A stretch of DNA of 40,278 bases from Primorskyibacter marinus (GCF_003313245.1 NZ_QJSD01000020.1:1-40278), one strand, 5' to 3'. Shown: positions 26,320-35,758, counted from the first letter of the stretch. The notes: generated from the sequence alone by a model not told the origin. Program-made: numbers and translations.

Positions 26320-28068
26320 TCAGATATCCAGCACAAGCCGCTTTGACTTGGCTCGTGACACGCAGGTGATGATTTTCTGGTTCGACGCCTTCTCGCTGTC
26401 GGAAAGATAGACGTCCTGATGATCGGGCTCGCCTTCGATTACCGTTGTCAGGCAGGTGCCGCACGCCCCCTGCTCGCAGGAACTGGGTGCCTCGATCCCG
26501 TTTTCCTGAAGAATTTCAAGAATGGTCCTGCCTGCTGGCACTTGCAGCGTGAGTGCCGACCGTGCAAGCGCCACTTCGAAAGTGGAACTGTCGTCTATTT
26601 CCTTGGTGTTCTTGAAGTATTCGAAATGCACCGCGTCTTCGGGCCAACCGGCTTCGGCAGCGATTTTTCGGGTGGCTTCAAGCATTGGGCCGGGGCCGCA
26701 AATGTACAGGTGGTGCGCGTAGTCGTAGCCGGACAGCAATTCCTTCAGCGCGCCGCCCGTCGATGCCGGATCAAGTCCAATATGTGGGATCAGATTGCTG
26801 CCAAATGTTTTCAGCACATCCGGGAAGGACAAATGCGCCTCGGATTGCGCGAAATAATGCAGCTCATAGCCCAACCCCTGAACGTGAAGGGTTTGGGCCA
26901 TGGCCAGCATCGGCGTGATCCCGATGCCGCCGGCAACAAGAATTGTTTTCAATGCATCGCGCCGAAGCGGGAAATTGTTGCGGGGCGCAGAGATTGCAAG
27001 CACATCTCCTGCCTGAACAGCATTGTGCATGCATTCCGAACCGCCGCGTGAGTCCGGTTCCCGCTTGACGCCAATCCGATAAAAATCGGTTTCGCCAGGT
27101 GCATTGGTCAGAGAATATTGGCGTGACATCCCGTTGGGCATATGCAGGTCGATATGCGCTCCGGGTTGGAAAGTGGGCAGCTGTCCATTCAGCGCCTCCA
27201 GCCGAAAACCCGCGACACCTTCAGAGGCATCCCATTTATGCGCCACAGAGACACGCAATTCAGCTTTTGGACCAGATTTCGCGCGGGCTGGCATTTTGGC
27301 TAGTTCTTCGTCGACCTTCGAAAACTGAACTTCAATTGGTTCCGGGACCGGCAGCATTGTGGCTTCCGCCTCGATGACATCGCGCAGCGCTTGCATCCTG
27401 CGATTATGATGGCGCAAAATGTTGCCGGCGTCGGCTGGCTGGTCTGTTAACACGCCACGCAAGATGGATCGCCCGGCATCCACCGGCTGGACAAACAGCA
27501 GAAGCGTTGCTTTTGACTGGTCTTGCTTAGCGTGCAATTGGACGTGATTATCAGTTTCTTCAACCAAAGTGACATCGGCGCACCCCTCGCCAATTGGAGA
27601 AAAGCGATAAGACTTAGCATGTTTCAAAGCAATGTCAGGGGCGGCTTTTACCGGTATTGGTCGAAGCGCCAAAACGTCATTGCCATTCAACACAGCTGGC
27701 GCTTCGAATTCTCCGATCGGATCAACGGCAGACCAAACCAAACCATGTGATTCCACTGCTGAATACGTGTTGTTACAGATTGTCCGCGCTGGTGCATCAG
27801 CCGGGTGCGCAGGGATGTAAGTGCAGCCAGCCGTCCGGTTGGCGTAGCGCCAGCCGTGATAGAGACACCTCAGCTCACGACCTTCGTTCAGGCCGACCGT
27901 CAGGCGCACGCCCCGGTGCAAACACCGGTTTTCCCAGACATTGACGTGGCCGTCGTCGGCCCGCCACACTGCCATTTCGCGCCCCCAAAGCTGTCCATGA
28001 TAAATGTGCCGCATCGGGAGATCAGTGCTTGATGCAATCGGGTGCCAAGTAGTCAGATCTGTCGTCAT
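26320..28068 (-). CDS. Rieske ferredoxin-flavin reductase fusion (NdmD-like)
   Basis: A 582-residue redox protein with three parts. An N-terminal Rieske domain carries C49-x-H51 (CLHRG) and C68-x2-H71 (CLYHGW). A flavin/NAD reductase of the phthalate-dioxygenase-reductase type occupies about 265-490 (MSRQYSLTN, VAGGIGITPMLAMA). A C-terminal plant-type 2Fe-2S ferredoxin has C531, C536, C539 and C569 (CEQGACGTC). An extra N-terminal Rieske centre on a PDR-type reductase is the unusual layout of NdmD (about 590 residues), the reductase of bacterial methylxanthine N-demethylases. The Rieske part lacks a catalytic mononuclear-iron domain, so it must serve a separate oxygenase. GAGGG precedes the ATG; the oxygenase-like gene upstream ends 14 bases before it. 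Confidence 0.9.
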   Translation of the reverse strand: MTTDLTTWHPIASSTDLPMRHIYHGQLWGREMAVWRADDGHVNVWENRCLHRGVRLTVGLNEGRELRCLYHGWRYANRTAGCTYIPAHPADAPARTICNNTYSAVESHGLVWSAVDPIGEFEAPAVLNGNDVLALRPIPVKAAPDIALKHAKSYRFSPIGEGCADVTLVEETDNHVQLHAKQDQSKATLLLFVQPVDAGRSILRGVLTDQPADAGNILRHHNRRMQALRDVIEAEATMLPVPEPIEVQFSKVDEELAKMPARAKSGPKAELRVSVAHKWDASEGVAGFRLEALNGQLPTFQPGAHIDLHMPNGMSRQYSLTNAPGETDFYRIGVKREPDSRGGSECMHNAVQAGDVLAISAPRNNFPLRRDALKTILVAGGIGITPMLAMAQTLHVQGLGYELHYFAQSEAHLSFPDVLKTFGSNLIPHIGLDPASTGGALKELLSGYDYAHHLYICGPGPMLEATRKIAAEAGWPEDAVHFEYFKNTKEIDDSSTFEVALARSALTLQVPAGRTILEILQENGIEAPSSCEQGACGTCLTTVIEGEPDHQDVYLSDSEKASNQKIITCVSRAKSKRLVLDI

Positions 28069-28082
28069 GACATACCCTCTTT

Positions 28083-28988
28083 CTATGCTGCTGCAGGGAT
28101 CACGCCGTAGCGCAGACCCTTCCGACTCAACCAGCGTCGAAACGCGATGGCCGTTTTGTCGGCTCGAATTGGAGTTTCGGATCTGGGATCCAGCGGAAGC
28201 CGCTTCGGATACTGGTTTTCCAATATCGGCTTGTCCTGCCCGAAGATCACCTGCTGGAAATACCGAATACTCTCGTAGGTGTTGTCTTCATCGATGACGC
28301 ACATCCCTGTATGCGCGCGCACCCAATCCTGGCTCATGGGTTGCAGGAACATATAGATCACGTCACTGCGTGACGCATCGTTGGGGCTGGATTTGTAGAG
28401 CAATGCGCAGTTTACGTGCGGCACCCGATACGTGTAATCGACCATCGCACCGCCTTCAGAAGCTAGCGCGGCCTTTGGTTGATAGAATTGGCACTGTGTA
28501 GCCAACACTTCGTCACGAGTTTCTGAAACCTCAACTGCATACTCCTTAACCTCGGTATGCGGCTCTTCCCCAAGAATGCCGGTATGAACATAAGGAAAGT
28601 GACTCATGTCCAAAAAGTTCTCGACGGCACGGCCAGCGGAAACATTCACGCCAAACACACCCGTCGGCACATTTATACGATCGGCCTCGTAATATTCCTC
28701 AAATGAGAACAGCGTTTCAGGCGGCTCTCCAAGCGACGTCCAGACGTAGCCGTGCGCGATATGTATGGGTAGCGGATTGCGGACCGTTTTCGAGGTTAAC
28801 CGGCTCCGCGTTGGAAGTTGGTTATCAAATGGCCAAGCATAAGCATTTCCGTCTGTGTCCATGCCATAGGAAATATTTTCTTCCAGAAGCATGGTCGAAT
28901 GGATTAAGCCCGGCGTGATTTCGTCGATTGAACTAAGCGGATGCCACTGGTTCAGGATCACTGGGTCTGTACATTTCAATTCGGTCAT
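28083..28988 (-). CDS. Rieske-less oxygenase catalytic subunit (NdmC-like)
   Basis: A 301-residue homologue of Rieske non-heme iron oxygenases that has lost its own Rieske cluster: only one cysteine (C6) occurs in the first 120 residues and there is no C-x-H/C-x2-H pair. The catalytic domain is intact, with ENFLDMSHFPYVH giving the iron ligands H130 and H135 and the bridging D127. The C-terminal part (IFGQDKPILENQ, LPLDPR, TAIAFRRWL) resembles methylxanthine demethylases. NdmC, the 7-methylxanthine N7-demethylase, is built this way and uses the Rieske centre of NdmD. The start at 28988 has GGAG at suitable spacing; an ATG at 29006 is possible. Confidence 0.85.
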   Translation of the reverse strand: MTELKCTDPVILNQWHPLSSIDEITPGLIHSTMLLEENISYGMDTDGNAYAWPFDNQLPTRSRLTSKTVRNPLPIHIAHGYVWTSLGEPPETLFSFEEYYEADRINVPTGVFGVNVSAGRAVENFLDMSHFPYVHTGILGEEPHTEVKEYAVEVSETRDEVLATQCQFYQPKAALASEGGAMVDYTYRVPHVNCALLYKSSPNDASRSDVIYMFLQPMSQDWVRAHTGMCVIDEDNTYESIRYFQQVIFGQDKPILENQYPKRLPLDPRSETPIRADKTAIAFRRWLSRKGLRYGVIPAAA

Positions 28989-29009
28989 GTCGTGGGCTCC
29001 ATTCATTGC

Positions 29010-29939
29010 TCAACGGAAATAGGGAATGCCTAAGCGCAAGGGTTGGCTGGATTTTCTGCGCAACCCCATCAACAGCAGGATCGAGGCAAGATACGGCATC
29101 GCCAGGAAGATCTGGTGCGGCACATTGAGCCCCAGTACTTGGACATGTGTCGCAATGCTTTCGAGCAGCGCAAAGACAAGCACGGCGGCAAGAACGCCAC
29201 GAGGCAGCCAGTTTCCGGCAATGATGGCTACGATGGCCAACCAACCACGTCCTGCCGTGATATCTGCTAGGTAACGGTCGGAGAAGCCCAGCATCAGAAA
29301 CCCGCCGCCCAATCCTGTCATTACACTCCCGATCAGCACGGCAATGTATTGACGCCCGGTGACGCTGAGTCCTTTAATATCCAGTGCCTTGGGGTTTTCG
29401 CCGAGGCAGCGCAGTTCAAGCCCCCAACGTGTCCGATAGAGTAGGAACCAGATGGCAGGCACCGCGGCAAATGCAACATAAGTCAGCAACCGCTGCGAAA
29501 AGAGAATTTCCCCCAGCCAAGGGATCGAAGAAAGGACCGGAATGGGAACATTCTCGAAACCGTCAAAGGTCGGTTGCGCCCGCCCCTTGATATAGATGCG
29601 GAACCAGTAAAGCGTCAGGCCGGCGACCAGCAGGTTAATCCCCAGACCCGTGATGAAATGGTCTACGCGCATCGTTGCCGTCATAAACGCGGTCAGAAGA
29701 CCAACGAGGCCTCCAACGACCATTGAGGCAAGGACAGCGAGCCATATCGAGCCGGTTGCCGTTGCAACGATGTAGGCGGTAAACGCTCCCATCAGCATGG
29801 TGCCTTCGACGCCCATGTTCCAGATACCTGCGCGTTGCGTGACCAACTCGCCAATGGCAGCAAACAGAATGGGCGTCATGATGCGCACTGTTCCGGCCAG
29901 AATGCTGACAAGAATGGCTTCCTGAAACAACTCAGACAT
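29010..29939 (-). CDS. ABC importer permease, BMP/nucleoside type (YufQ/NupC-like)
   Basis: Inner-membrane permease of 309 residues with about eight to nine helices, BPD_transp_2 family. Family-typical strings are AAIGELVTQRAGIWNMGVEG near the N-terminus, LRCLGENPKALDIKG and GRGWLAIVAIIAGNW. It overlaps the partner permease by eight bases and is followed three bases later by the NdmC-like gene region, tying transport and catabolism into one transcript. This importer class carries purine and pyrimidine nucleosides and bases. Confidence 0.92.
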   Translation of the reverse strand: MSELFQEAILVSILAGTVRIMTPILFAAIGELVTQRAGIWNMGVEGTMLMGAFTAYIVATATGSIWLAVLASMVVGGLVGLLTAFMTATMRVDHFITGLGINLLVAGLTLYWFRIYIKGRAQPTFDGFENVPIPVLSSIPWLGEILFSQRLLTYVAFAAVPAIWFLLYRTRWGLELRCLGENPKALDIKGLSVTGRQYIAVLIGSVMTGLGGGFLMLGFSDRYLADITAGRGWLAIVAIIAGNWLPRGVLAAVLVFALLESIATHVQVLGLNVPHQIFLAMPYLASILLLMGLRRKSSQPLRLGIPYFR

Positions 29940-31053
29940 CTTTCTCGGTCCTCACGAGTTTGTAGCGTGCTGCAACTCCCGCGCAGAGGAAGGCGAGCAG
30001 CAGGATGCCTTGCATGGCCGGGACCAATGCATCCGGCACTTGAGCCAGCAGCTTCATGTAGAGACCCCCGCTGGCAAGCCCGCCGAAGACGATGCCCGCC
30101 ACGACCGTGCCAAGCGGACGCAATCCTCCGATCATGCCGATGATGATGCCGGTATAGCCCAGGCCATAAAGCGTATCGGCGCGGAGGCGGTGGGCAGTTC
30201 CAAAGATTTCAGACACCCCGGCCAGTCCCGCAATCGCACCGCTTACTGCCATAACGATGATGATGGTCCGGCCAATATTCGTGCCGCGATAGGCCAGGGC
30301 GATCGGATTGAACCCCATCGCGCGGATTTCGTATCCCAAGGGGGTTTTTTCCAGAAGGACGTAGCAAACCAATGCTGCGGTCAACGCAAGGATAAATCCC
30401 AAATGCAGTTTCGTGCTGCCCAGCAGATAGGGGAGTTCCGACGCGGCCGGAATCGGGCCGGTTTGCTGATAGACGACTGTCGTGGAAACCTCGGTCCAGG
30501 GGCCGCCTCCGATCAGATACGACAACAGGAACACGATCAGGTAATTCATCATGACGGTCGAAATGATTTCGTTTACGTCGAACCGGTCTTTCAGAATCGC
30601 TGCGGTTGTTCCTAGCAGCGCGCCGCCGATCATGCCGCTGAGGATGATAAGACAGACATAAAGCCATGCCGGCAGCCCAATGAATACAAGGCAACCAAGA
30701 TAGGCGCCCATCGCCCCGGCATAGACCTGACCCTCCTGGCCAATGCTCCAGACCTGGGCGCGAAAGGCGACAACGGTCGCCAACCCGGTCAGGATCAGCG
30801 GTGTTGCCTTCGCCATCGTGGCATAAAGGGCTTTCTCACTACCGAAGGCGCCCTTCAGAAGCGCGGAATAGGCTTTGAAAACATCCGCCCCGCTCGTCAA
30901 AAGCAGCAATGCGGATAGGAACAATCCGAAGAGTGTCGCCAGCGCATACATGGCAAAAGTCCAGGACCGCTTGGGATTTACCCGACGCTCGATCCGCCAT
31001 TTCGGCACCGGCTCCGGGAAAAGGTTTTCAGCCGGTTCATTGATGCTGGTCAT
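29932..31053 (-). CDS. ABC importer permease, BMP/nucleoside type (YufP/NupB-like)
   Basis: The larger permease of the pair, 373 residues, with about ten membrane helices. Conserved segments are LTGLATVVAFRAQVWSIGQEG, NEIISTVMMNYLI and YGLGYTGIIIGMIGGLRPLG. Its start overlaps the ATPase stop by four bases and its end overlaps the next permease, so the importer genes are tightly coupled. Confidence 0.93.
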   Translation of the reverse strand: MTSINEPAENLFPEPVPKWRIERRVNPKRSWTFAMYALATLFGLFLSALLLLTSGADVFKAYSALLKGAFGSEKALYATMAKATPLILTGLATVVAFRAQVWSIGQEGQVYAGAMGAYLGCLVFIGLPAWLYVCLIILSGMIGGALLGTTAAILKDRFDVNEIISTVMMNYLIVFLLSYLIGGGPWTEVSTTVVYQQTGPIPAASELPYLLGSTKLHLGFILALTAALVCYVLLEKTPLGYEIRAMGFNPIALAYRGTNIGRTIIIVMAVSGAIAGLAGVSEIFGTAHRLRADTLYGLGYTGIIIGMIGGLRPLGTVVAGIVFGGLASGGLYMKLLAQVPDALVPAMQGILLLAFLCAGVAARYKLVRTEKDV

Positions 31054-32576
31054 GCTGCGACCCCCTGTTGCCCGCCTGCCATCAAGAGGCCAATTTCTTC
31101 TATCGTGGTTGATTGCGGATCGACCACGCCGGTTATCCGTCCGCTTGATATCACGGCAATCCGGTCCGATAGATTAAGGAGGTCTTCAAGTTCTTCTGAG
31201 GCCAATAGAACGGCATAGCCTTCGTCGCGCTTGACAATGATCTGCTTGTAGACATACTCGATAACCCCGAGATCGAGGCCACGTGTCGGTTGGTTGGCCA
31301 GCAGCAGCTTTCTGGAATGCACAAATTCTCTTGCTAGAATTACCTTTTGCGCATTTCCACCCGACAGGTGATTGACTGGCGTCAATCCGGATGGTGTCGT
31401 AATCTGGAACTCATCGATCAGGCCATCAGCGATCGTGCCGATCTGCTTGTGATCCAGGAATGGACCCTTGGTATAGTCATCGTGGCGCTGCCACCCTAGG
31501 ATCATGTTTTCGCGAATATTGAACTCCGGGATCAGGCCTTCGCGAAACCTGTCATCGGGCACCAGTCCCACACCTCGATCCATGTAGTGGCGCGAGGGCA
31601 GGCCTTTGATCTGTTCACCACCCAATATGATGCTGCCGCTGTCAGGGATCAGGACACCTGAAAGTGATTCAAACAGCTCTTTCTGCCCATTGCCCGACAC
31701 GCCTGCCAGACCCAATATCTCCCCTTTCCTGATTGCCAGGCTGACATCGTCAAGCGCCAGTTTTCCCCGCCCGTCGCGATAGACAAGATTTTCCACGATC
31801 AGAACCGGCGGCTCTGTTCGGTCGCGGTCATCAGAGCGGTCGCGCGCGACCCGTAAATCCACGTCCCGCCCCACCATCATGCGTGTCAATTCGTCCGGGG
31901 TAACATCCGACGGCTTTACCGTTCCCACGACCTTTCCCTTGCGCAGGACCGTGACCCGATCCGACCGCATGACTTCGACCATCTTGTGGCTGATGAGCAG
32001 GATCGACAGGCCCAACTCGCACATATGATCGATGATCCGAAAAAGTTTTCGCGACTCTTCCGGTGTGAGCACCGCCGTCGGTTCATCCAGAATCAAAACC
32101 CGGGCGTCGAGATAGAGCGCCTTGAGCATCTCAACCCACTGCTGCTGACCGACGGCCAGATCACGCACGTTGGCATCAATATCCAGATCGATTTCGTATT
32201 CCCGGCAAAGCTCCTCGACCCTTGCCCTGGCTTCTTGCATCTGTAGTTTCCATCCCGCCTCGTGTGTGCCCACAACAATGTTTTCGAGAACGGTGAACTC
32301 GCTAACCAGCACAAAATGCTGATGGACCATTCCGATACCGATATGAATGGCGTCGCGTGGCGACCGAAAGGCCACGGGCTTGCCATTAAATTCGATGTGG
32401 CCGCCTTCTGGCTGGTAGAAGCCAAACAGACATGACGAAAGTGTGGATTTTCCCGCACCATTTTCACCGAAGAGGCAGTGTACCTCACCCGGCTTCAGCT
32501 CAAAGTTCACGTCCTCGTTGGCGATGACACCTGGGAAGCGTTTTGTTAGATTTACGGCTTTCAGAAGTGTGGACAT
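31050..32576 (-). CDS. ABC importer ATPase with two nucleotide-binding domains (YufO/NupA-like)
   Basis: A 508-residue cytoplasmic ATPase with duplicated ABC domains, as in ribose- and BMP-type importers. Domain 1 has Walker A GENGAGKST (about 38-46), the Q-loop in MVHQHF, the AVGQQQWVEMLKAL signature region and Walker B LILDEPTAVL. Domain 2 has the usual degenerate Walker A (GVSGNGQKEL), HLSGGNAQKVILARE and LLANQPTRGLD. It powers import through the two permeases encoded directly downstream. The binding-protein gene lies about 90 bases upstream. Confidence 0.94.
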   Translation of the reverse strand: MSTLLKAVNLTKRFPGVIANEDVNFELKPGEVHCLFGENGAGKSTLSSCLFGFYQPEGGHIEFNGKPVAFRSPRDAIHIGIGMVHQHFVLVSEFTVLENIVVGTHEAGWKLQMQEARARVEELCREYEIDLDIDANVRDLAVGQQQWVEMLKALYLDARVLILDEPTAVLTPEESRKLFRIIDHMCELGLSILLISHKMVEVMRSDRVTVLRKGKVVGTVKPSDVTPDELTRMMVGRDVDLRVARDRSDDRDRTEPPVLIVENLVYRDGRGKLALDDVSLAIRKGEILGLAGVSGNGQKELFESLSGVLIPDSGSIILGGEQIKGLPSRHYMDRGVGLVPDDRFREGLIPEFNIRENMILGWQRHDDYTKGPFLDHKQIGTIADGLIDEFQITTPSGLTPVNHLSGGNAQKVILAREFVHSRKLLLANQPTRGLDLGVIEYVYKQIIVKRDEGYAVLLASEELEDLLNLSDRIAVISSGRITGVVDPQSTTIEEIGLLMAGGQQGVAA

Positions 32577-32667
32577 GATGACTCGGTTCCGATGGCTTTT
32601 CGATAAGTTGCGCCCGCCCAGGGAGGAGGAGGTTATGAGCGGGCGCGAGATCGGCAGGGAGTGCCGA

Positions 32668-33699
32668 TCAGTTTGAAACCGGATTTTTGACGTTGACGTC
32701 GACGACGAGCGATCCGGATTTTATTTCGGCGATCGTCGCATCGACCAAGGCCTTCACGTCGTCCGGCACCTTATCTGCAAGCGCCTGATAAGGGGCGATA
32801 CCAGCTCCACCATCAGCCATGCCACGCCAGATGATGTCGGTGTTCCCGTCGTAGGGTTCGCCGTTCACCTGTTTGTCCCACCATTCGTCGATGATCCAGT
32901 TCACGTCAGGGTCCCAGAATGCAAGCGCGCTGGATACGATCGTTTCAGGTGAATAGCTGTGTTGGTCCCCGAAATTGGCAAAGCACAAAATTTCCGCCTC
33001 TTCACAGGGTTTGAAATTGGCCGCGAGAGAAAAGATGATATCAGCCCCCGTTGATATCTGGGCGGAGGTCATTTCTGCCGCTTTACCCGGATCATACCAG
33101 CTCTCGATGAAGGCGACTTTCTGGACAATGTTTTCGTTGACCGACCGAGCTCCCGCAAAGAACGAGTTGATCTCATCGTTCACGTCGTCTGCCGGGAATG
33201 TCCCCACGACACCGAGCGTGTTGCTTTCGGTCAGTTTGCCGGCCATGACACCCAGAACATAGGAGGCTTCGTGAATACGCTTATACACCCAGTATTGGTT
33301 GCCGCCCAATCCCTCGTTGCCCGAGCCAACCACGACGAAAAGAATATCCGGAAACTCGTCCTTCAGCTTTTTGACTTGGTCGGAATATGTCGAATGGGCC
33401 CAGATGACGTCGAACTCACCCGATTCAGCGAAGAGGCGCATCGCTTCACCCGCGTCGTCACCCCATAGCGGATCGGTATATTGCCAGTTCATGTCAAGCC
33501 CATGGGGTTTTTCCGCCTTCACGCGTTCAAGCGAGTCAATCAGAGTGCCGTCCCAGGGGGATTCGATCCCCGCCGATAGGATGATCGCGATGTTAAGATC
33601 CGTCGGATCGTCAGCGGCGGCCGTTTGTGCCGAAACGAAGACCGAGGACAGTGCGATGGCACTGGCGCCGGCTATCGACAAGAATTTACGTTTTTTCAT
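32668..33699 (-). CDS. BMP-family ABC transporter substrate-binding protein
   Basis: Periplasmic binding protein of 343 residues, BmpA/PnrA family. It has a signal peptide (MKKRKFLSIAGASAIALSSV, cleavage near AQTAAA) followed by the bilobed fold, with GVVGTFPADDVNDEINSFFAG and the aromatic segment ALAFWDPDVNWIIDEWW. BMP proteins that have been characterised bind purine nucleosides or related compounds. GGGAGG lies just before the ATG. There is no lipobox cysteine, so it should be a free periplasmic protein. Its position between two oxygenase systems suggests that it recognises the substrate of the pathway. Confidence 0.92.
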   Translation of the reverse strand: MKKRKFLSIAGASAIALSSVFVSAQTAAADDPTDLNIAIILSAGIESPWDGTLIDSLERVKAEKPHGLDMNWQYTDPLWGDDAGEAMRLFAESGEFDVIWAHSTYSDQVKKLKDEFPDILFVVVGSGNEGLGGNQYWVYKRIHEASYVLGVMAGKLTESNTLGVVGTFPADDVNDEINSFFAGARSVNENIVQKVAFIESWYDPGKAAEMTSAQISTGADIIFSLAANFKPCEEAEILCFANFGDQHSYSPETIVSSALAFWDPDVNWIIDEWWDKQVNGEPYDGNTDIIWRGMADGGAGIAPYQALADKVPDDVKALVDATIAEIKSGSLVVDVNVKNPVSN

Positions 33700-33721
33700 T
33701 TTTTCCTCCCGTTTAGGTTTC

Positions 33722-34684
33722 TCACAGGTCCAAAACCAGCAGATCGGTCAACGCACGCGAGCAGCAAAGCGTCATTTGATCGTTGTCGGCATGTTCCTCT
33801 TCTGTCAGCACTAGATCACGGTGATCCGGTGTGCCTTGCAGAACCGGCGTCAGGCAGGTTCCGCAAATTCCCTGTTCGCATGATGTGGGAATCTCTATAC
33901 CGGCGTCAGCCAGCACTTCTACGATTGTCCGGTCGGCGGGTACGTCGAGTACATCTCCGGTGGAATCCAGCTTGATCTGAAAGGGCCGGTCCTCGCCGTC
34001 GACAGCCTGCAGGTCTGCGGTAAAATACTCGCGATGAAGGCTGGAGGCAGGCCAGGCATCACTTGCCGATGCCAGTACGGCATCCATGAACCCGGTGGGT
34101 CCGCAGACATATAGGTGCGTCCCTTCTTCGGGCGGCTGCCTAAGCGCATCGATATCGAATTTTTGCTTGGCGGGACCGTTGTCAAAATGCAGATGGGCGT
34201 TTTCTGCAAACCCGGACAATTTGACCATGCCTTTGAATGCCATACGTTCGGGCGAACGGGCGCAATAGTGCAACGCAAAGCTTTCGCCCCGTTCATGCAG
34301 CGCCTGCGCCATGCCGAGGATAGGCGTAATCCCGATACCCCCAGCCAGGAGCAGTGAGTGCTTGGCGGAATCGTTCAGTTCGAAATTGTTGCGCGGCACG
34401 CTTATCGAAAGCGTTGCGCCCACGGTCAGTTCATGCATGGCCGCCGAACCGCCGCGACCGGCTTCTTCCTTCAGAACGCCCAGACAGTAGCGATGTGATT
34501 CCGATGGATCATTCCACAATGAGTATTGCCGGATGAGGCCATCACCCAAATGCACATCTATATGAGAACCCGCCGTAAATCCGGGCAGGGAGGAACCGTC
34601 TGCATGAACAAGCTCGAACCCGGCGATATCCTTTGCGAGCATCGTTTTCGCAGCAACTTTTACCTCGAGCAAACCGCTGTTCAT
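33722..34684 (-). CDS. PDR/VanB-type oxygenase reductase
   Basis: A 320-residue electron-transfer protein: flavin domain with IRQYSLWNDP, NAD domain with LLAGGIGITPILGMAQ, and C-terminal 2Fe-2S ferredoxin with C269, C274, C277 and a Cys near 307 (CEQGICGTC). It passes electrons from NADH to the Rieske oxygenase encoded 21 bases upstream. The ATG at 34684 is preferred because GGAGG lies nine bases upstream. It lacks the extra Rieske domain of the reductase at 26320-28068 but is otherwise similar, so the operon has two reductases of one lineage. Confidence 0.92.
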   Translation of the reverse strand: MNSGLLEVKVAAKTMLAKDIAGFELVHADGSSLPGFTAGSHIDVHLGDGLIRQYSLWNDPSESHRYCLGVLKEEAGRGGSAAMHELTVGATLSISVPRNNFELNDSAKHSLLLAGGIGITPILGMAQALHERGESFALHYCARSPERMAFKGMVKLSGFAENAHLHFDNGPAKQKFDIDALRQPPEEGTHLYVCGPTGFMDAVLASASDAWPASSLHREYFTADLQAVDGEDRPFQIKLDSTGDVLDVPADRTIVEVLADAGIEIPTSCEQGICGTCLTPVLQGTPDHRDLVLTEEEHADNDQMTLCCSRALTDLLVLDL

Positions 34685-34705
34685 CTTTCGGACCTCCAAC
34701 CGTCT

Positions 34706-35758
34706 TCAGCTTGCCATCGGCGCGCCCAGGCCAAGCTTGGCCAAGGTTCGGCGGTATTCGACAGACATCCGGTCCGCCGGAATGTGGATTTCCTCGGTCA
34801 GATCCAGCGGCAAATCCTCTGGCCGCTGGCCTTCGACCATCGGCTTGTCTTCGTCGTTGATCAACAAGGACTCTTTCACAAGGAAATCGGCATCCGGATC
34901 GCTTGTCGTATCGGTGCAGACCTGGAAAATACGAGTTTCATGCGCAGAGACAGGGCAGACCGTGTCCGCAAAATACTGACGGTAATCGCTGTCATTTGGC
35001 GCGATGATGATGATGGTCGAGAATGGCAGCGTCAGCTGATAAGTATAAGTCACTTGGCGCTCACTCCCCTCGACATCATCCGGAAAACGATTGCCTCCTT
35101 CCAGATAAGGCAACTGAAAGCTGAGGCCGTAATCCGTCTTTTCGACTTTATAAGGAGGGATTGGATCTGCCGTCTTGCCGCCGAAAGTACCCTGATGTAC
35201 CCACGGGAAATGGGCGACATCGTTGAAATTCTCGACATGTCGGCTTGCCGCGGCATGCCAAGTACCGCTTGGAATGTAGAGATTTTTCAGGCTCTCGTCT
35301 TCAATCCCGGGCCAGACAGGCAACGGATGTGCGGGTTCGTCCGAAAGGCAGGCAAAGACGATACCATAGCGCACTTCGGATTTCAGCGACATCAGGCGCA
35401 TCTTTGGCGGAATTTTTGCATTCGGATCGGCTATGGACGGAATTTTGGTGCATTGACCCGAATGATCGAAACACAACCCATGCATGGGGCATACCAGGGT
35501 GTCGCCATCCATCCAGCCACCGCTTAGCCGTGTGCCGCGGTGAGGACAGATGTCACGTGCAACCGAGATACCTTCCGACGTCCTGTAGATCACCAGATCA
35601 ACATCCAACAGCCGCGCATTGACCGGTTTGTCCTCGATCTCATGAGCAAAAGCCACGGGATGCCAGAACGATGCCAAAATCCGCCAATCGCTCTCATCAA
35701 AGGTACAGTTTCGTGGCAGATCACCTGCGTACTTTGAGTGATTTGTGGCTTGGAACAT
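34706..35758 (-). CDS. Rieske non-heme iron oxygenase, N/O-demethylase type (NdmA/NdmB/VanA-like)
   Basis: Catalytic oxygenase, 350 residues, normal for this family. Rieske domain: C71-x-H73 (ICPHRG) and C90-x2-H93 (CPMHGLCFD). Catalytic iron site: D180, H183 and H188 in ENFNDVAHFPWVH. The C-terminal segment (NDEDKPMVEGQRPEDLP ... ADRMSVEYRRTLAKL) resembles NdmA/NdmB and vanillate demethylase. Enzymes of this clade hydroxylate an N- or O-methyl group, which leaves as formaldehyde. GGAG precedes the ATG. It is the first gene of the minus-strand block, downstream of the divergent regulatory region, and paired with the reductase after it. The substrate position attacked cannot be read from sequence. 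Confidence 0.92.
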   Translation of the reverse strand: MFQATNHSKYAGDLPRNCTFDESDWRILASFWHPVAFAHEIEDKPVNARLLDVDLVIYRTSEGISVARDICPHRGTRLSGGWMDGDTLVCPMHGLCFDHSGQCTKIPSIADPNAKIPPKMRLMSLKSEVRYGIVFACLSDEPAHPLPVWPGIEDESLKNLYIPSGTWHAAASRHVENFNDVAHFPWVHQGTFGGKTADPIPPYKVEKTDYGLSFQLPYLEGGNRFPDDVEGSERQVTYTYQLTLPFSTIIIIAPNDSDYRQYFADTVCPVSAHETRIFQVCTDTTSDPDADFLVKESLLINDEDKPMVEGQRPEDLPLDLTEEIHIPADRMSVEYRRTLAKLGLGAPMAS

